A DNA stretch of 64,000 nucleotides from Kibdelosporangium banguiense (GTDB lineage Bacteria; Actinomycetota; Actinomycetes; Mycobacteriales; Pseudonocardiaceae), in assembly GCF_017876405.1 (NCBI RefSeq), contig NZ_JAGINW010000001.1, positions 9,313,203 to 9,377,202 on the forward strand. The letters run 5' to 3'. The notes under the pieces are model-generated. The model searched no databases. It saw only the letters and a program-made list of their open reading frames with translations, and was not told the origin of the DNA. The position numbers were made by a program, and so were the translations under genes. Positions 43,092-52,020 of the stretch are shown piece by piece; within the stretch, counting starts at the first letter, position 1; each line of letters starts with the position of its first letter.

Positions 43092-44617
43092 CCACAGTAG
43101 ACAGTGCGTTCCTTCCCGCGTCGACACCTCCCAGCGTCGCATCGTTCCTGTCCCTGGAACACGGCCTGTTCATCGGCGGACGGTGGCGGCCAAGCGACTC
43201 CGGCGAGACGATCAAATCTCTCAACCCGGCCACCGGCCGTCCGCTGGCCACGCTGACCCGAGGCAGCAAGTCCGATGTGGACGCGGCAGTCACGGCAGCC
43301 CGGGCGGCCCTTGCCGATCCTGCCTGGCGGGACATCAACCCGTTGCAGCGTGGGGAATTGCTGCACGGACTTGCCGACCTCGTCGAAGCCCATGCCGATG
43401 AGCTGGCGTTCCTGGAGTCACTCGACAACGGCAAACCGGTCTCGGTCGCCCGTACTGTCGACGTCGGCACCACCGCGAAACTCTTCCGCTACTTCGCAGG
43501 CTGGCCCAGCAAATTCGAGGGCTCGACGATCCCGCTGTCACCGCGCGGCGGGTTGCGCATTCTGAACTACACCGTGCACGAGCCGATCGGTGTGGTGGGC
43601 GTGATCGTGCCCTGGAACTTCCCGATGTCGATGGCCTCGTGGAAGCTGGCCCCAGCCCTCGCGATGGGCAACACAGTCGTACTCAAGCCCGCCGAAGAGA
43701 CCTCACTGTCGACCCTGCGGCTCGCTGAACTGGTCGAGCAGGCCGGGTTCCCACCAGGTGTACTCAACGTCGTCACCGGGTCCGGCAGCGTCGTCGGCGC
43801 GGCGATCGCGGCCCACCCTGATGTGAACAAGGTCGCCTTCACCGGTTCGACCGAGGTCGGGCGGCTGATCACGACGGCAGCGCTGGGAAACATGAAGAAG
43901 GTCTCGCTCGAACTCGGTGGCAAGTCACCACACATCGTGCTCCCGGACGCCGATCCGGTCGCCGTGGCCGCAGCCGCCTCCGACGGCATCTTCTTCAACC
44001 AAGGCCAGACGTGCACGGCCGGTTCACGGCTGTACGTGCACTCTGACATCTATGACGACGTGATGGCGGCACTCGTGGACCACGCCCGCCGGATCGTCGT
44101 CGGCCCGGGACAGGACACGGCCACCCAGATGGGACCGCTGGTCTCGGCCAGGCAACTGGCCACAGTGGAATCCTATGTAGAGTCCGGACTCACCGAAGGT
44201 GCCACTCTGGCCACCGGTGGTTCGCGTCCACGCGGTCTCGATGCCCCTTACGCCGACGGCTATTTCCTCGAACCGACCGTGCTCACTGAGACCACGCACG
44301 CCATGCGCGTGGTCCAGGAGGAGATCTTCGGCCCGGTGCTCGTCGTGATGCGCTGGAACGAGATCGACGACTTGATCGACAAAGCCAACGACTCACCATA
44401 CGGACTGGCCGCCGGGCTGTGGACCAACGACCTCACCCAGGCACACCGGATCGCGGCCGCGATCAAAGCCGGAACCGTGTGGATCAACTGCTACAACCTC
44501 ACCGACCCGGCATCGCCGTTCGGCGGCTACAAGCAGTCCGGCTGGGGCCGCGAGATGGGCCGCGGCGTGCTCGAGCAATACACCGAAACCAAGAGCGTCT
44601 GGGTGAATCTGACATGA
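43088..44617 (+). CDS. NAD-dependent aldehyde dehydrogenase
   Basis: This is a 509-residue aldehyde dehydrogenase with IVPWNFPMSMASWKLAPAL, FTGSTEVGR, LELGGKSPHIVL, the catalytic Cys in NQGQTCTAGSR, EEIFGPVLVV and FGGYKQSGWGREMG. These features fit the phenylacetaldehyde/betaine-aldehyde branch. ATG 43088 overlaps the TPP-enzyme stop (ATGA). It likely oxidises the aldehyde released by the TPP enzyme or by the copper amine oxidase of the same gene set. Confidence 0.93.
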   Translation: MTTVDSAFLPASTPPSVASFLSLEHGLFIGGRWRPSDSGETIKSLNPATGRPLATLTRGSKSDVDAAVTAARAALADPAWRDINPLQRGELLHGLADLVEAHADELAFLESLDNGKPVSVARTVDVGTTAKLFRYFAGWPSKFEGSTIPLSPRGGLRILNYTVHEPIGVVGVIVPWNFPMSMASWKLAPALAMGNTVVLKPAEETSLSTLRLAELVEQAGFPPGVLNVVTGSGSVVGAAIAAHPDVNKVAFTGSTEVGRLITTAALGNMKKVSLELGGKSPHIVLPDADPVAVAAAASDGIFFNQGQTCTAGSRLYVHSDIYDDVMAALVDHARRIVVGPGQDTATQMGPLVSARQLATVESYVESGLTEGATLATGGSRPRGLDAPYADGYFLEPTVLTETTHAMRVVQEEIFGPVLVVMRWNEIDDLIDKANDSPYGLAAGLWTNDLTQAHRIAAAIKAGTVWINCYNLTDPASPFGGYKQSGWGREMGRGVLEQYTETKSVWVNLT

Positions 44618-45396
44618 GCAGCACAGAACTCGACGGCCAGGTCGCGATCGTCACCGGTGGCGGGCTCGGCATCGGCAAGGCCGTCACACAGGCCTTGGTA
44701 CGCCGGGGCGCCACAGTCGTCATCGCAGCACGCCGGATGCACATCCTGCGGCAAGCGGCAGAGGAGATCGGCGGGCACGTCGTTCCGGTAGTCGCCGACA
44801 CCACCGATACCGAATCCGTCGTGGCGATGGCCGAAGCCGCCGCCGAGCTCGGTCAGGTCAGCATCCTGGTCAACGGCGCCGCAGCACCGGCCGGGCTCGT
44901 GCGCAATGATGTCGAGAACGCCGATCCAGAAGCACTGCTCGCCGACCTGAACACCAAAGTCGTCGGATACTTCCGTTGCATCAAGGCAGTCGTCCCGCTC
45001 ATGCGCGAGCAGTCCTACGGACGGATCGTGAACATCGGCGGGCTGACCGGCCGGTCGAGCCACGCGCTGTCCGGCATGCGCAACCTCGCGATCGTGCACA
45101 TGACCAAAGTGCTGTCCGACCAACTCGGCCCGCACGGCATCACCATCAACACCCTGCACCCCGGCGTAGTCGAGACCGAGCACATCCACGAGCTCTACGC
45201 GAAAAACGCCGCGGCAGAAGGCATCACCCCGCAACAGGTGGAGCAGAACTTCATCAACCGCACACCGATCCGTCGCGTTCTGACCGCCGCCGAGGTCGCC
45301 GACGCCGTCTGCTTCTTCGCGGCACCCGCCTCCGGTGGCCTCACCGGAGAATCGCTCGGTATCGACGGCGGCCTGACCCGCGGCATCTTCCTCTAA
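44614..45396 (+). CDS. Short-chain dehydrogenase fold lacking the catalytic triad
   Basis: The 260-residue protein has a good NAD-binding start (AIVTGGGLGIGKAVTQAL) and the NGAA motif. The active-site residues are absent. Where classical members have Ser-Tyr-x3-Lys, this one has Gly143, Ser153 and Asn157 (NIGGLTGRSSHALSGMRNLA). The C-terminal HPGVVETE and GIDGGL are normal. A related actinobacterial subgroup with a GxRN sequence at this place exists, so it is a subfamily trait rather than a sequencing error. It may bind NAD or substrate without classical catalysis. ATG 44614 overlaps the preceding stop. Confidence 0.88.
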   Translation: MSSTELDGQVAIVTGGGLGIGKAVTQALVRRGATVVIAARRMHILRQAAEEIGGHVVPVVADTTDTESVVAMAEAAAELGQVSILVNGAAAPAGLVRNDVENADPEALLADLNTKVVGYFRCIKAVVPLMREQSYGRIVNIGGLTGRSSHALSGMRNLAIVHMTKVLSDQLGPHGITINTLHPGVVETEHIHELYAKNAAAEGITPQQVEQNFINRTPIRRVLTAAEVADAVCFFAAPASGGLTGESLGIDGGLTRGIFL

Positions 45397-45416
45397 AGCA
45401 GAAGGAGAGACCACTG

Positions 45417-46433
45417 ATGCAAGGAACAATCCTGGTGAGCACGGCTGGGCAGGGAGTGCTGCGCAGCAACGACGACGGCGCCACCTGGAACCGTATCCCG
45501 CTCGACCAGGCCCTCGAATTCGACGCCGTGGTACGCACCCTGGCCGTGCACCCCACCCAGCCTGAGGTGATCTTCGCGGGCGCCGACGCAGGGCTGGGCC
45601 GCAGTGACGACGGCGGAACCCGGTGGTCCCGTGTGGACTCACCGTTCAACGGCACCCAGGTGTGGTCGATCGCGATCGACCCGAACGACCCCGACAGCAT
45701 GCTCGTGGGCACCGGCGCGCCATCCCGCGCGGTCATGTACCGCACCGCCGACGGCGGCGCCACCTGGGACCGGCTCTCCCCCGAACTGCCCGAACGCTGC
45801 GCCGGCGTCAGCAAACCGCGCATCCTCACCACCACCTACGACCACGTCGACGGCAAGTCCGCCTGGTTCGGGGTCGAGGAAGGCGGCCTGTGGCTCACCC
45901 GCGACCGCGGCGACACCTGGGACCGCGTCGACGGACCGGACGGCGTGACCCCCTCGGACGTGCACTGCGTCGTCGTGCTCGACGGCCCACCCAAGACACT
46001 CATCTGCCTGGTCGTCAACGCCATCTTCGTCAGCCAGGACGACGGAGCCACCTGGACGCGCACCGGCACCAAGTCCACCTGGGGCATCTACTACACCCGG
46101 CTCGTCGCCCGTATCCCGGACTCCAACTCGGTACTGCTCGGCATCGGCGACGGCACACCCGGAACCCAGACCCGCGTCTTGCGCTCCGACGACCTCGCCC
46201 AGAGCTGGACGGAGTCCACATTCGACACTCCGCCCAACTCGACAGTCTGGGCGTTCGGCACCCACCCCAGTGACGCGGGCCGCGTGTTCGCCGGCACCAA
46301 GTACGGCCACCTGTTCCGCTCGACCGATGGCGGCCGGACCTTCACCAAGGAGTGGCGCGAGTTCCCGGAGATCACCGACGTGGCCTGGACACCCGCCGTG
46401 GCCGCCGACGCTCCCGCCACCCACGGTGTTTGA
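45417..46433 (+). CDS. Asp-box (BNR/sortilin-like) beta-propeller protein
   Basis: The 338-residue protein has six Asp-box repeats of the S-x-D-x-G-x-T-W type: SNDDGATW, SDDGGTRW, TADGGATW, TRDRGDTW, SQDDGATW and STDGGRTF. They are regularly spaced, as in sialidase-like or VPS10-like propellers. There is no signal peptide, so it acts in the cytosol. Catalytic residues of sialidases are not evident. GAAGGAGAG stands upstream of ATG 45417, 20 bases after the dehydrogenase-like gene. Propellers of this kind recur in actinobacterial catabolic operons without an assigned role; lactone hydrolysis is one possibility. Confidence 0.85.
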   Translation: MQGTILVSTAGQGVLRSNDDGATWNRIPLDQALEFDAVVRTLAVHPTQPEVIFAGADAGLGRSDDGGTRWSRVDSPFNGTQVWSIAIDPNDPDSMLVGTGAPSRAVMYRTADGGATWDRLSPELPERCAGVSKPRILTTTYDHVDGKSAWFGVEEGGLWLTRDRGDTWDRVDGPDGVTPSDVHCVVVLDGPPKTLICLVVNAIFVSQDDGATWTRTGTKSTWGIYYTRLVARIPDSNSVLLGIGDGTPGTQTRVLRSDDLAQSWTESTFDTPPNSTVWAFGTHPSDAGRVFAGTKYGHLFRSTDGGRTFTKEWREFPEITDVAWTPAVAADAPATHGV

Positions 46434-46627
46434 CTGTCCGAGCTCCGCCCGGACCGGCTTGGCCGCCGGAAGCCGGCCATTTCCACCCCGCCCCACGCAA
46501 CCAACATCTTCGCTGGAGGCCGGGCCCAGCCGGGTTGGGGCGATGTTGGGCGTGTTGCGCGGCGTAAATGACCAGCGCGGCCAAGCCCATGGCTCTGTCA
46601 GAAACTCAGATCAGGAGAACACCAACC

Positions 46628-47086
46628 ATGACCAAACCCGTCATCGTGCGCACCCACCTGTCGTTGTTCGTACGCGACCCAGAGGCCTCCGCGGAATGGT
46701 TCGCCGACGTTCTCGGTATGAAGATCACGGCCCGCGGCCCGCAGTGGGTCTTCCTGTCCTTCGGCCGCAAGCACCATGACCTCGCGCTCATCCGCGCCGA
46801 GGACGGCGCCCAGCAGGGCGGCCTGGGTCTGCAGCACTACGGCCTGGAAATCCAGGGCGACGTCGACGATCTGCGCCGCCTGTACGGCATGTTGCTGTCC
46901 AAGGGCGTCAAGGTCGTCAAGACGACCGACCACAAGATCGGTTTCGGACTCTACTTCGAAGACCCTGACGGCAACCGGTTCGAGTTCTTCGCCGAGACCA
47001 TCACTGACGACGAGGAAGGCCAGCGCGTCCTCGGCGAGCACAACGCGCCCAGCGAGCCCGTCGAACTCGACCCCCTCTACACCTGA
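46628..47086 (+). CDS. VOC-family (glyoxalase/extradiol dioxygenase) protein
   Basis: The 152-residue single-module protein has the VOC metal site: His in RTHLSLFVRDPEAS, His in LQHYGLEIQGD and Glu in PDGNRFEFFAE. This is the 2-His-1-carboxylate arrangement of extradiol dioxygenases and glyoxalases. It is half the size of classical two-module catechol dioxygenases, so a single-module dioxygenase, isomerase or epimerase is equally possible. CAGGAGAACACCAACC precedes ATG 46628. The 194 bases before it have no gene; they may hold a processing or secondary promoter site. Confidence 0.82.
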   Translation: MTKPVIVRTHLSLFVRDPEASAEWFADVLGMKITARGPQWVFLSFGRKHHDLALIRAEDGAQQGGLGLQHYGLEIQGDVDDLRRLYGMLLSKGVKVVKTTDHKIGFGLYFEDPDGNRFEFFAETITDDEEGQRVLGEHNAPSEPVELDPLYT

Positions 47087-47101
47087 CAGGAGCCCACACC
47101 C

Positions 47102-47704
47102 ATGCCAGAAGCGAACTTCGGGCCGTACCACATCCGCAAATGGTTCACCCACGTCGAGGACGTGCTCGCCAACGAGACCGGCCAGCCCGCCGATGGACAG
47201 CCGGTGCGCCGCATCGTCGTCGCAGCAGCCATCCACAACCCCTACGCCGGACGGTTCAGCAAGGACCTGAGCGACATCGTCGCCAAATCCGACGAACTCG
47301 GCCGTGAATTCGGCCGACGCGCCGTCGAGGCAGCCGGCGACGAGACCATCCAGAGCTACGGGAAAGCCTGCCTGATCGGCACACTCGGCGAGTACGAACA
47401 CGGTAATGCATTCCTGACTCAGGTATTCGCCGACCCGGTGCGCGACGCCGTGGGCGGCGGCAAGTCGTGGGTGCCCTCGACCGGCAAAGTCGGTGCCGCG
47501 GGCGCTGCCATCGATATTCCGTTGGCCCACAAGGATGCTCTGTACGTCCGGTCAAACTACGACACCATCTCGGCCAGTTTCGGCGACGCCCCACGGCCAG
47601 ACGAGGTCGTGGTCATCTTCGCGTTCGCCTCCCGCGGCCGCCTGCACGCCCGGCTCGGCGGCCTCACGGCCGACGAGGTGCGCGGCGTGGACGGGTTGCG
47701 ATGA
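47102..47704 (+). CDS. Amino acid synthesis (AA_synth, formerly DUF1185) family protein
   Basis: The 200-residue product matches the AA_synth family along its length: IRKWFTHVEDVLANETGQPA, VAAAIHNPYAGRFSKDLSDI, QSYGKACLIGTLGEYEHGNA, SWVPSTGKVGAAGAAIDIPL and HKDALYVRSNYD. Despite the name, members have no established reaction. They occur in operons with aromatic or heterocyclic-compound monooxygenases and amidohydrolases, so a ring- or amide-processing role is plausible. The stop overlaps the start of the alpha/beta hydrolase. CAGGAG precedes the ATG. Confidence 0.85.
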   Translation: MPEANFGPYHIRKWFTHVEDVLANETGQPADGQPVRRIVVAAAIHNPYAGRFSKDLSDIVAKSDELGREFGRRAVEAAGDETIQSYGKACLIGTLGEYEHGNAFLTQVFADPVRDAVGGGKSWVPSTGKVGAAGAAIDIPLAHKDALYVRSNYDTISASFGDAPRPDEVVVIFAFASRGRLHARLGGLTADEVRGVDGLR

Positions 47705-48537
47705 CACCATCAAGTCATCTCACACCTGTCAACGGGATGAGCTACCACTACCTGCGGTGGGGTGACGAGCGCTCTCCTGCCGTCCTGATGCTGCATGGGC
47801 TGCGCAGCTACGCCCGCACCTGGGAGCCCGTCGCACATGCGCTCAGCAGCACGCATCTGGTCATCGCACCAGATTTCCGTGGCCGCGGTGAGAGCTCCTG
47901 GGACCCGAAGCACGACTACTTCACCACCACCTACGTCCGCGACATCGAGGATCTCGTCGCCCAGCTCGGGCTCACCCGCTTCAGCATCGTCGGCCATTCG
48001 ATGGGCGGCGCGGTCGGCTACGCGTATGCCGCACGGCGCCCCGAGCAGGTCGACAGGCTGGTCATCGAGGACATCGGTCCGGACTCGTCGACAGCCACCG
48101 CCGGAGCCGACCGGATCGTGCGGGAAATGAGCGACACACCGGACAGCTTCGACTCACTCGACGCCGTACGCGGCTACTGGCACGGAATCCGTCCGGGCAT
48201 CACCGAAGACGCGCTCGCCTCACGTATCCAGCACACGATCCGCGAAGCACCTGACGGTCGCTGGCACTGGAATCTCGACATGACCGGCATCGCCAAAGCC
48301 CGGCTCAGCGGCGATCCCGCCGGTTCCATCGACCTATGGGCCTGTGTGGAGGCACTGCGCTGCCCCACACTCGTCGTCCGTGGCGCCCAGTCGGATTTCC
48401 TGCCCAAACACACCTGTGAGCGAATGGCCTGGCGTCAGCCCCTGGTGACGTGGACGGAGATTCCCGGCGCCGGACACTACGTGCACGACGACAACCCCGC
48501 TGCGTTCATCCGGCTCGTGACCGGTTTCCTGTCATGA
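47701..48537 (+). CDS. Alpha/beta hydrolase (MhpC-like)
   Basis: The 278-residue hydrolase has LMLHGLRSYARTW (oxyanion loop), the nucleophile elbow GHSMGG, Asp in RGAQSDFL and His in GAGHYVHDDNP. That is the arrangement of C-C bond hydrolases, esterases and lactonases. ATG 47701 and its stop both overlap neighbouring genes. Next to an MhpA-like monooxygenase and a VOC protein, a meta-cleavage-product hydrolase is an attractive but unproven assignment. Confidence 0.85.
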   Translation: MTPSSHLTPVNGMSYHYLRWGDERSPAVLMLHGLRSYARTWEPVAHALSSTHLVIAPDFRGRGESSWDPKHDYFTTTYVRDIEDLVAQLGLTRFSIVGHSMGGAVGYAYAARRPEQVDRLVIEDIGPDSSTATAGADRIVREMSDTPDSFDSLDAVRGYWHGIRPGITEDALASRIQHTIREAPDGRWHWNLDMTGIAKARLSGDPAGSIDLWACVEALRCPTLVVRGAQSDFLPKHTCERMAWRQPLVTWTEIPGAGHYVHDDNPAAFIRLVTGFLS

Positions 48538-50144
48538 ACGACCACTACTCGGTGGCGATCGTGGGCGCCGGACCGGTCGGCGCCACGGCTGCCAACCTGC
48601 TCGGCGCCTACGGAATCAACACACTGATCGTCGACCGTGAACCGGACATCGTGGACTATCCGCGGGCAGCGGGAGTCGACGACGAAAGCCTGCGTACCTT
48701 CCAGACCGCCGGGCTCGTGGCCGACATCCTGCGCGGCGCCATCCAGAACGTGCCGCTGAAGTTCTTCGACGCCGCCGGGAACTGTCTGGCCGACATCCGG
48801 CCCACCACCTGCGACTACGGCTGGTACAAGCGCAACATCTTCATGCAGCCGATCGCCGAAGCCGCGCTGCGGCGCGGTCTGAAACGCTTCTCGCACGTGC
48901 GGACGATGCTGGGCACTGAAATGCGCCACCTCGTGCAGGACAAGGACGGCGTCACCCTCCACCTGGTGGACGAGCAAGGCAAGCAGCAAGAAGTCCGCGC
49001 CGACTACGTGATCGCCGCCGACGGGGGCCGCAGCCCCATCCGCACCCTGCTCGGCATCCCGCTGGAAGGCGCGACACATTCCCGTAAATGGGTCGTCATC
49101 GACTGCGCCAACGACCCTCTCGACGCTCCCTACACCGCGCTGCACTGCGACCCACGCCGCCCGTACGTCTGCGCGCACCTGCCCGACGACCACCGCCGCT
49201 GGGAGTTCATGCTCTTCCCCGGCGAGGACGCCGAGGAGATGCTCACCCCAGACCGGGTCAACGACCTGCTCCGCCACCACGTCCGAGACCCCAGCGTGGT
49301 CAACGTGATCCGCGCCCGCGTCTACACCCACCATTCCCGCATCGCGACCCGCTTCGTCGAGGGCCGCGTAGCCCTCGCCGGTGATGCCGCGCACCTAATG
49401 CCGCCGTGGGCCGGACAAGGTATGAACACCGGCATCCGCGATGTGACCAACCTGTGCTGGAAGCTGGCGGCCATCGTCAGCGGCGAGGCTGATCCGTCGC
49501 TTTTGGACACATACACCCAGGAACGCCGGCCGCACGCCCAGGCGATCATCGATCTGTCCACCACCCTCGGCCGAATTCTCAGCCCCACTCGACCGTCCGT
49601 GGCACGGGCGCGCGACTGGTTTCTCCGCGCCGCGTCTCTCGCACCCGCGGTGAAGAAGTGGACACTCGAGATGCGGTTCAAACCCATCCCGCACTATCGA
49701 ACCGGCTTCGTCGTACCGGAAAGCCCCGGAACCCGGGTGCCCAGCGTCGGCAGGATGATGACCCAGCCCATGGTCGAGACCTCCGACGGGATCCATCTCA
49801 AGTTCGACGACGTCCTGGGCCCGTGGTTCGCCGTCATCGGGTTCGAATGCGATCCGCTGGCCGGGCTCACCAGCACCGAACTGGCCGCCGTCCGGCGCCT
49901 GCGGCCTCAAGTGATCAAAGTCGTCGAATCGCGGGCAGGTGAACGACACCACCGGCAACCCTGCGCCGCCAAGGAAACCCTGGTCGTCGAAGACGTCCAC
50001 AACGAACTGCGAACCTGGTTCCAGGCGCGGGGCCGTAACGCCGTGCTCGTCCGCCCGGACCGCTACGTCGCCGCGATGTCCACTGTGGATGATTTCGCCC
50101 CGGCGCTCACTCGACTCGCCGACCGGTTCACTGGGAAATCGTGA
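48534..50144 (+). CDS. FAD-dependent aromatic monooxygenase (MhpA-like)
   Basis: The 536-residue flavoprotein belongs to the PHBH-like group A hydroxylases. FAD contacts are VAIVGAGPVGATAANLLGAY at the start, the DG motif in VIAADGGRSPIRTLLG, and GDAAHLMPPWAGQGMNTGIR. The closest pattern is 3-(3-hydroxyphenyl)propionate hydroxylase (MhpA). It should hydroxylate a phenolic or heteroaromatic acid using NAD(P)H and O2. ATG 48534 overlaps the hydrolase stop, and its own stop overlaps the NIPSNAP start. Confidence 0.9.
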   Translation: MNDHYSVAIVGAGPVGATAANLLGAYGINTLIVDREPDIVDYPRAAGVDDESLRTFQTAGLVADILRGAIQNVPLKFFDAAGNCLADIRPTTCDYGWYKRNIFMQPIAEAALRRGLKRFSHVRTMLGTEMRHLVQDKDGVTLHLVDEQGKQQEVRADYVIAADGGRSPIRTLLGIPLEGATHSRKWVVIDCANDPLDAPYTALHCDPRRPYVCAHLPDDHRRWEFMLFPGEDAEEMLTPDRVNDLLRHHVRDPSVVNVIRARVYTHHSRIATRFVEGRVALAGDAAHLMPPWAGQGMNTGIRDVTNLCWKLAAIVSGEADPSLLDTYTQERRPHAQAIIDLSTTLGRILSPTRPSVARARDWFLRAASLAPAVKKWTLEMRFKPIPHYRTGFVVPESPGTRVPSVGRMMTQPMVETSDGIHLKFDDVLGPWFAVIGFECDPLAGLTSTELAAVRRLRPQVIKVVESRAGERHHRQPCAAKETLVVEDVHNELRTWFQARGRNAVLVRPDRYVAAMSTVDDFAPALTRLADRFTGKS

Positions 50145-50461
50145 TGATCGTCGAACAGCGCGACTACCTTCTCGTACCGGGTGGCACAGCCCGATACCTC
50201 GAAACATGGAACCGGCTCGGCCGGGAACCCCAGACACGTCACCTGGGTGAACCGCTTGGCGTCTACACCGCCGAGACAGGTCAGCTGAACACGATCGTCT
50301 ACTTGTGGCAGTTCACCGGCCCCGGCGACCGCGCACAACGGCGCGGGCAACTGGCCGCCGACGCCGATTTCGCCCAGTTCCGCACGGAAGTTCGTGACTT
50401 GCTGGTAACCCAGTCCAGCCGTCTTCTTGTCCCAGCGGCATTTCCGTCGGTCAACGGTTGA
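50141..50461 (+). CDS. NIPSNAP-family protein
   Basis: The small protein of 106 residues begins VEQRDYLLVPGGTARYLETW and contains VYLWQFTGPGDRAQRRGQLA and a C-terminal RLLVPAAFSP-like end. This is the dimeric alpha/beta barrel pattern of NIPSNAP proteins. GTG 50141 overlaps the monooxygenase stop (GTGA); ATG is the next codon. Such proteins accompany catabolic monooxygenases without a settled role. It closes the rightward operon; the next gene has its own operator. Confidence 0.82.
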   Translation: MMIVEQRDYLLVPGGTARYLETWNRLGREPQTRHLGEPLGVYTAETGQLNTIVYLWQFTGPGDRAQRRGQLAADADFAQFRTEVRDLLVTQSSRLLVPAAFPSVNG

Positions 50462-50503
50462 CATCAGGCCGACCGCAAGTCACCATCTGTTCATTATTTG
50501 AAC

Positions 50504-50528
50504 AATATGTACGAAAATCGTACATATT
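50504..50528. promoter_or_regulatory. IclR-type operator before the permease-amine oxidase pair
   Basis: A perfect inverted repeat with 11-base arms (AATATGTACGA) and an AAA spacer. It shares TACGA-n3-TCGTA with 41512-41528. It lies 43 bases upstream of the permease start. Confidence 0.75.
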
Positions 50529-50571
50529 CACCCGGTTGGTCCGGTGTCCTCTCATACTCACAGGAGCCGCT

Positions 50572-52020
50572 ATGAGCGATCCAGGGACAGCCTCACTAGG
50601 ACGCACCACAGTCTCGATGACCGGCGTGCTGGCTCAGTCCGTCGGATTCATGGGCCCGGTCTTCTCGGTGGCCACGCTGCTGCCGCTGATCGTCGGCCTG
50701 TCCGCCACCGGCCGCGGCGCGGGAGTCGCCACCCCCGTCGCGATCATCATCGCCGGCCTCGGCATCTTCGGCGCCGGCTGGGTGATCGCCCAGTACGCCA
50801 AGCGCATCCACCTGTGCGGCTCGCTCTACGAGTACATCTGCGACGCCTTCGGCCCGCGCATCGGCATCGTCGCCGGCTGGACCTACTTCGGCGCCATGCT
50901 CGTGCTGGCCGCCGCGACCTTCCTCGTCCTCGGCGGCATGACCCAGGAATTCCTCCTGGCCGCCTTCTCGGTGAACGTGCCCTGGTGGGTGCTGTCGCTG
51001 GTGTTCGTCGCGATCGTGACGACGATCGTCGTCGTCGGCGTCCAGGTCTCGGTGCGGGCCCAGCTGGCCCTGGTGCTGATCTCGTCGGCCATCGTCCTCA
51101 TCTTCTCGATCTACATCATCGCCAAGGGCGGCCTCGGCGGAAACAGCCTGTCGGCCACGCCCTTCAACCCGTTCGCCGTCTCCGGCCCGGATCTGCTCTT
51201 CGGCGTGCTCTACGGCATCAACATGTTCATCGGATTCGAGTCCGCGGCCAACCTGGCCGAGGAGACCGACAACCCGAAGCGGCATGTCCCACGCGCGGTG
51301 CTGTGGTCACTCACGATCGTCGGCGCGTACTTCATCATCACCGCCTACGCCCAGGCCGTCGGTTTCGGACTCGACGGCACCGCGTGGAAAACCAGCGTGT
51401 TCCCGTTACAGGTCCTCTCCTCCGGCTCCGAGTTCGGGTCCTCCGGATTCGGCCTCTTCCTCTCGGTCTTCGTCATCCTCGACATCCTCGCGGTCGCCAT
51501 CGGCGTCGGCGTCGCCGCGACCCGCGGAATGCTCGCCATGGCCAGGGCCGGCCGGTTGCCGTCCACGCTGGCGACCGTCCACCCCCGCTTCCGCACGCCG
51601 GTCGTCGGCGCAACACTGATCGCGGTCGTCTCGGTCGCCATGATCCTGCTCGTCGCCCTCACTGACGGGGTGTTCGCCCGTGCCGAGGGCCAGCCGCAGT
51701 GGGCGCCGATGTTCGGGTGGATGGCCGGATTCGCCGGGACCGGCCTGGCCCTGATGTACCTCACCGTCAGCGCCGCCGGAGCGCGCGGGCTCTGGAACGA
51801 GGTCAACCGCGTCAAGCTGCTCGTCGCCGCCTCAGCAGGCATCCTGGTCTCCGGCGGCGCCGTGTTCGGCGCCGTCTACAAGGCCAGCAGCCCGCTGGAC
51901 ACCGTGCCCTGGACCCTGGGCAGCTGGATCGCCGTTGGGGTGATCTGGTCGCTGGTCGTCACCCGACGACGACCAGCGACCAGCATCAACCCGGTACTGC
52001 CGTCTGGAGGACAACTGTGA
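50572..52020 (+). CDS. APC-family amine/amino acid permease
   Basis: The 482-residue permease has about twelve hydrophobic helices and APC landmarks: GVLAQSVGFMGPVFSVATL, YAKRIHLCGSLYEYICDAFG, GINMFIGFESAANLAEETDN and RGMLAMARAGRLP. CAGGAG precedes ATG 50572. Its stop overlaps the GTG start of the copper amine oxidase, so uptake and oxidation of the same amine are very likely linked. Control by IclR is inferred from the palindrome upstream. Confidence 0.92.
   Translation: MSDPGTASLGRTTVSMTGVLAQSVGFMGPVFSVATLLPLIVGLSATGRGAGVATPVAIIIAGLGIFGAGWVIAQYAKRIHLCGSLYEYICDAFGPRIGIVAGWTYFGAMLVLAAATFLVLGGMTQEFLLAAFSVNVPWWVLSLVFVAIVTTIVVVGVQVSVRAQLALVLISSAIVLIFSIYIIAKGGLGGNSLSATPFNPFAVSGPDLLFGVLYGINMFIGFESAANLAEETDNPKRHVPRAVLWSLTIVGAYFIITAYAQAVGFGLDGTAWKTSVFPLQVLSSGSEFGSSGFGLFLSVFVILDILAVAIGVGVAATRGMLAMARAGRLPSTLATVHPRFRTPVVGATLIAVVSVAMILLVALTDGVFARAEGQPQWAPMFGWMAGFAGTGLALMYLTVSAAGARGLWNEVNRVKLLVAASAGILVSGGAVFGAVYKASSPLDTVPWTLGSWIAVGVIWSLVVTRRRPATSINPVLPSGGQL

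Noticed and set aside
46628..47086. Classical catechol 2,3-dioxygenase
   Set aside because: The protein has only one VOC module of 152 residues; the metal site fits but the specific activity cannot be assigned.
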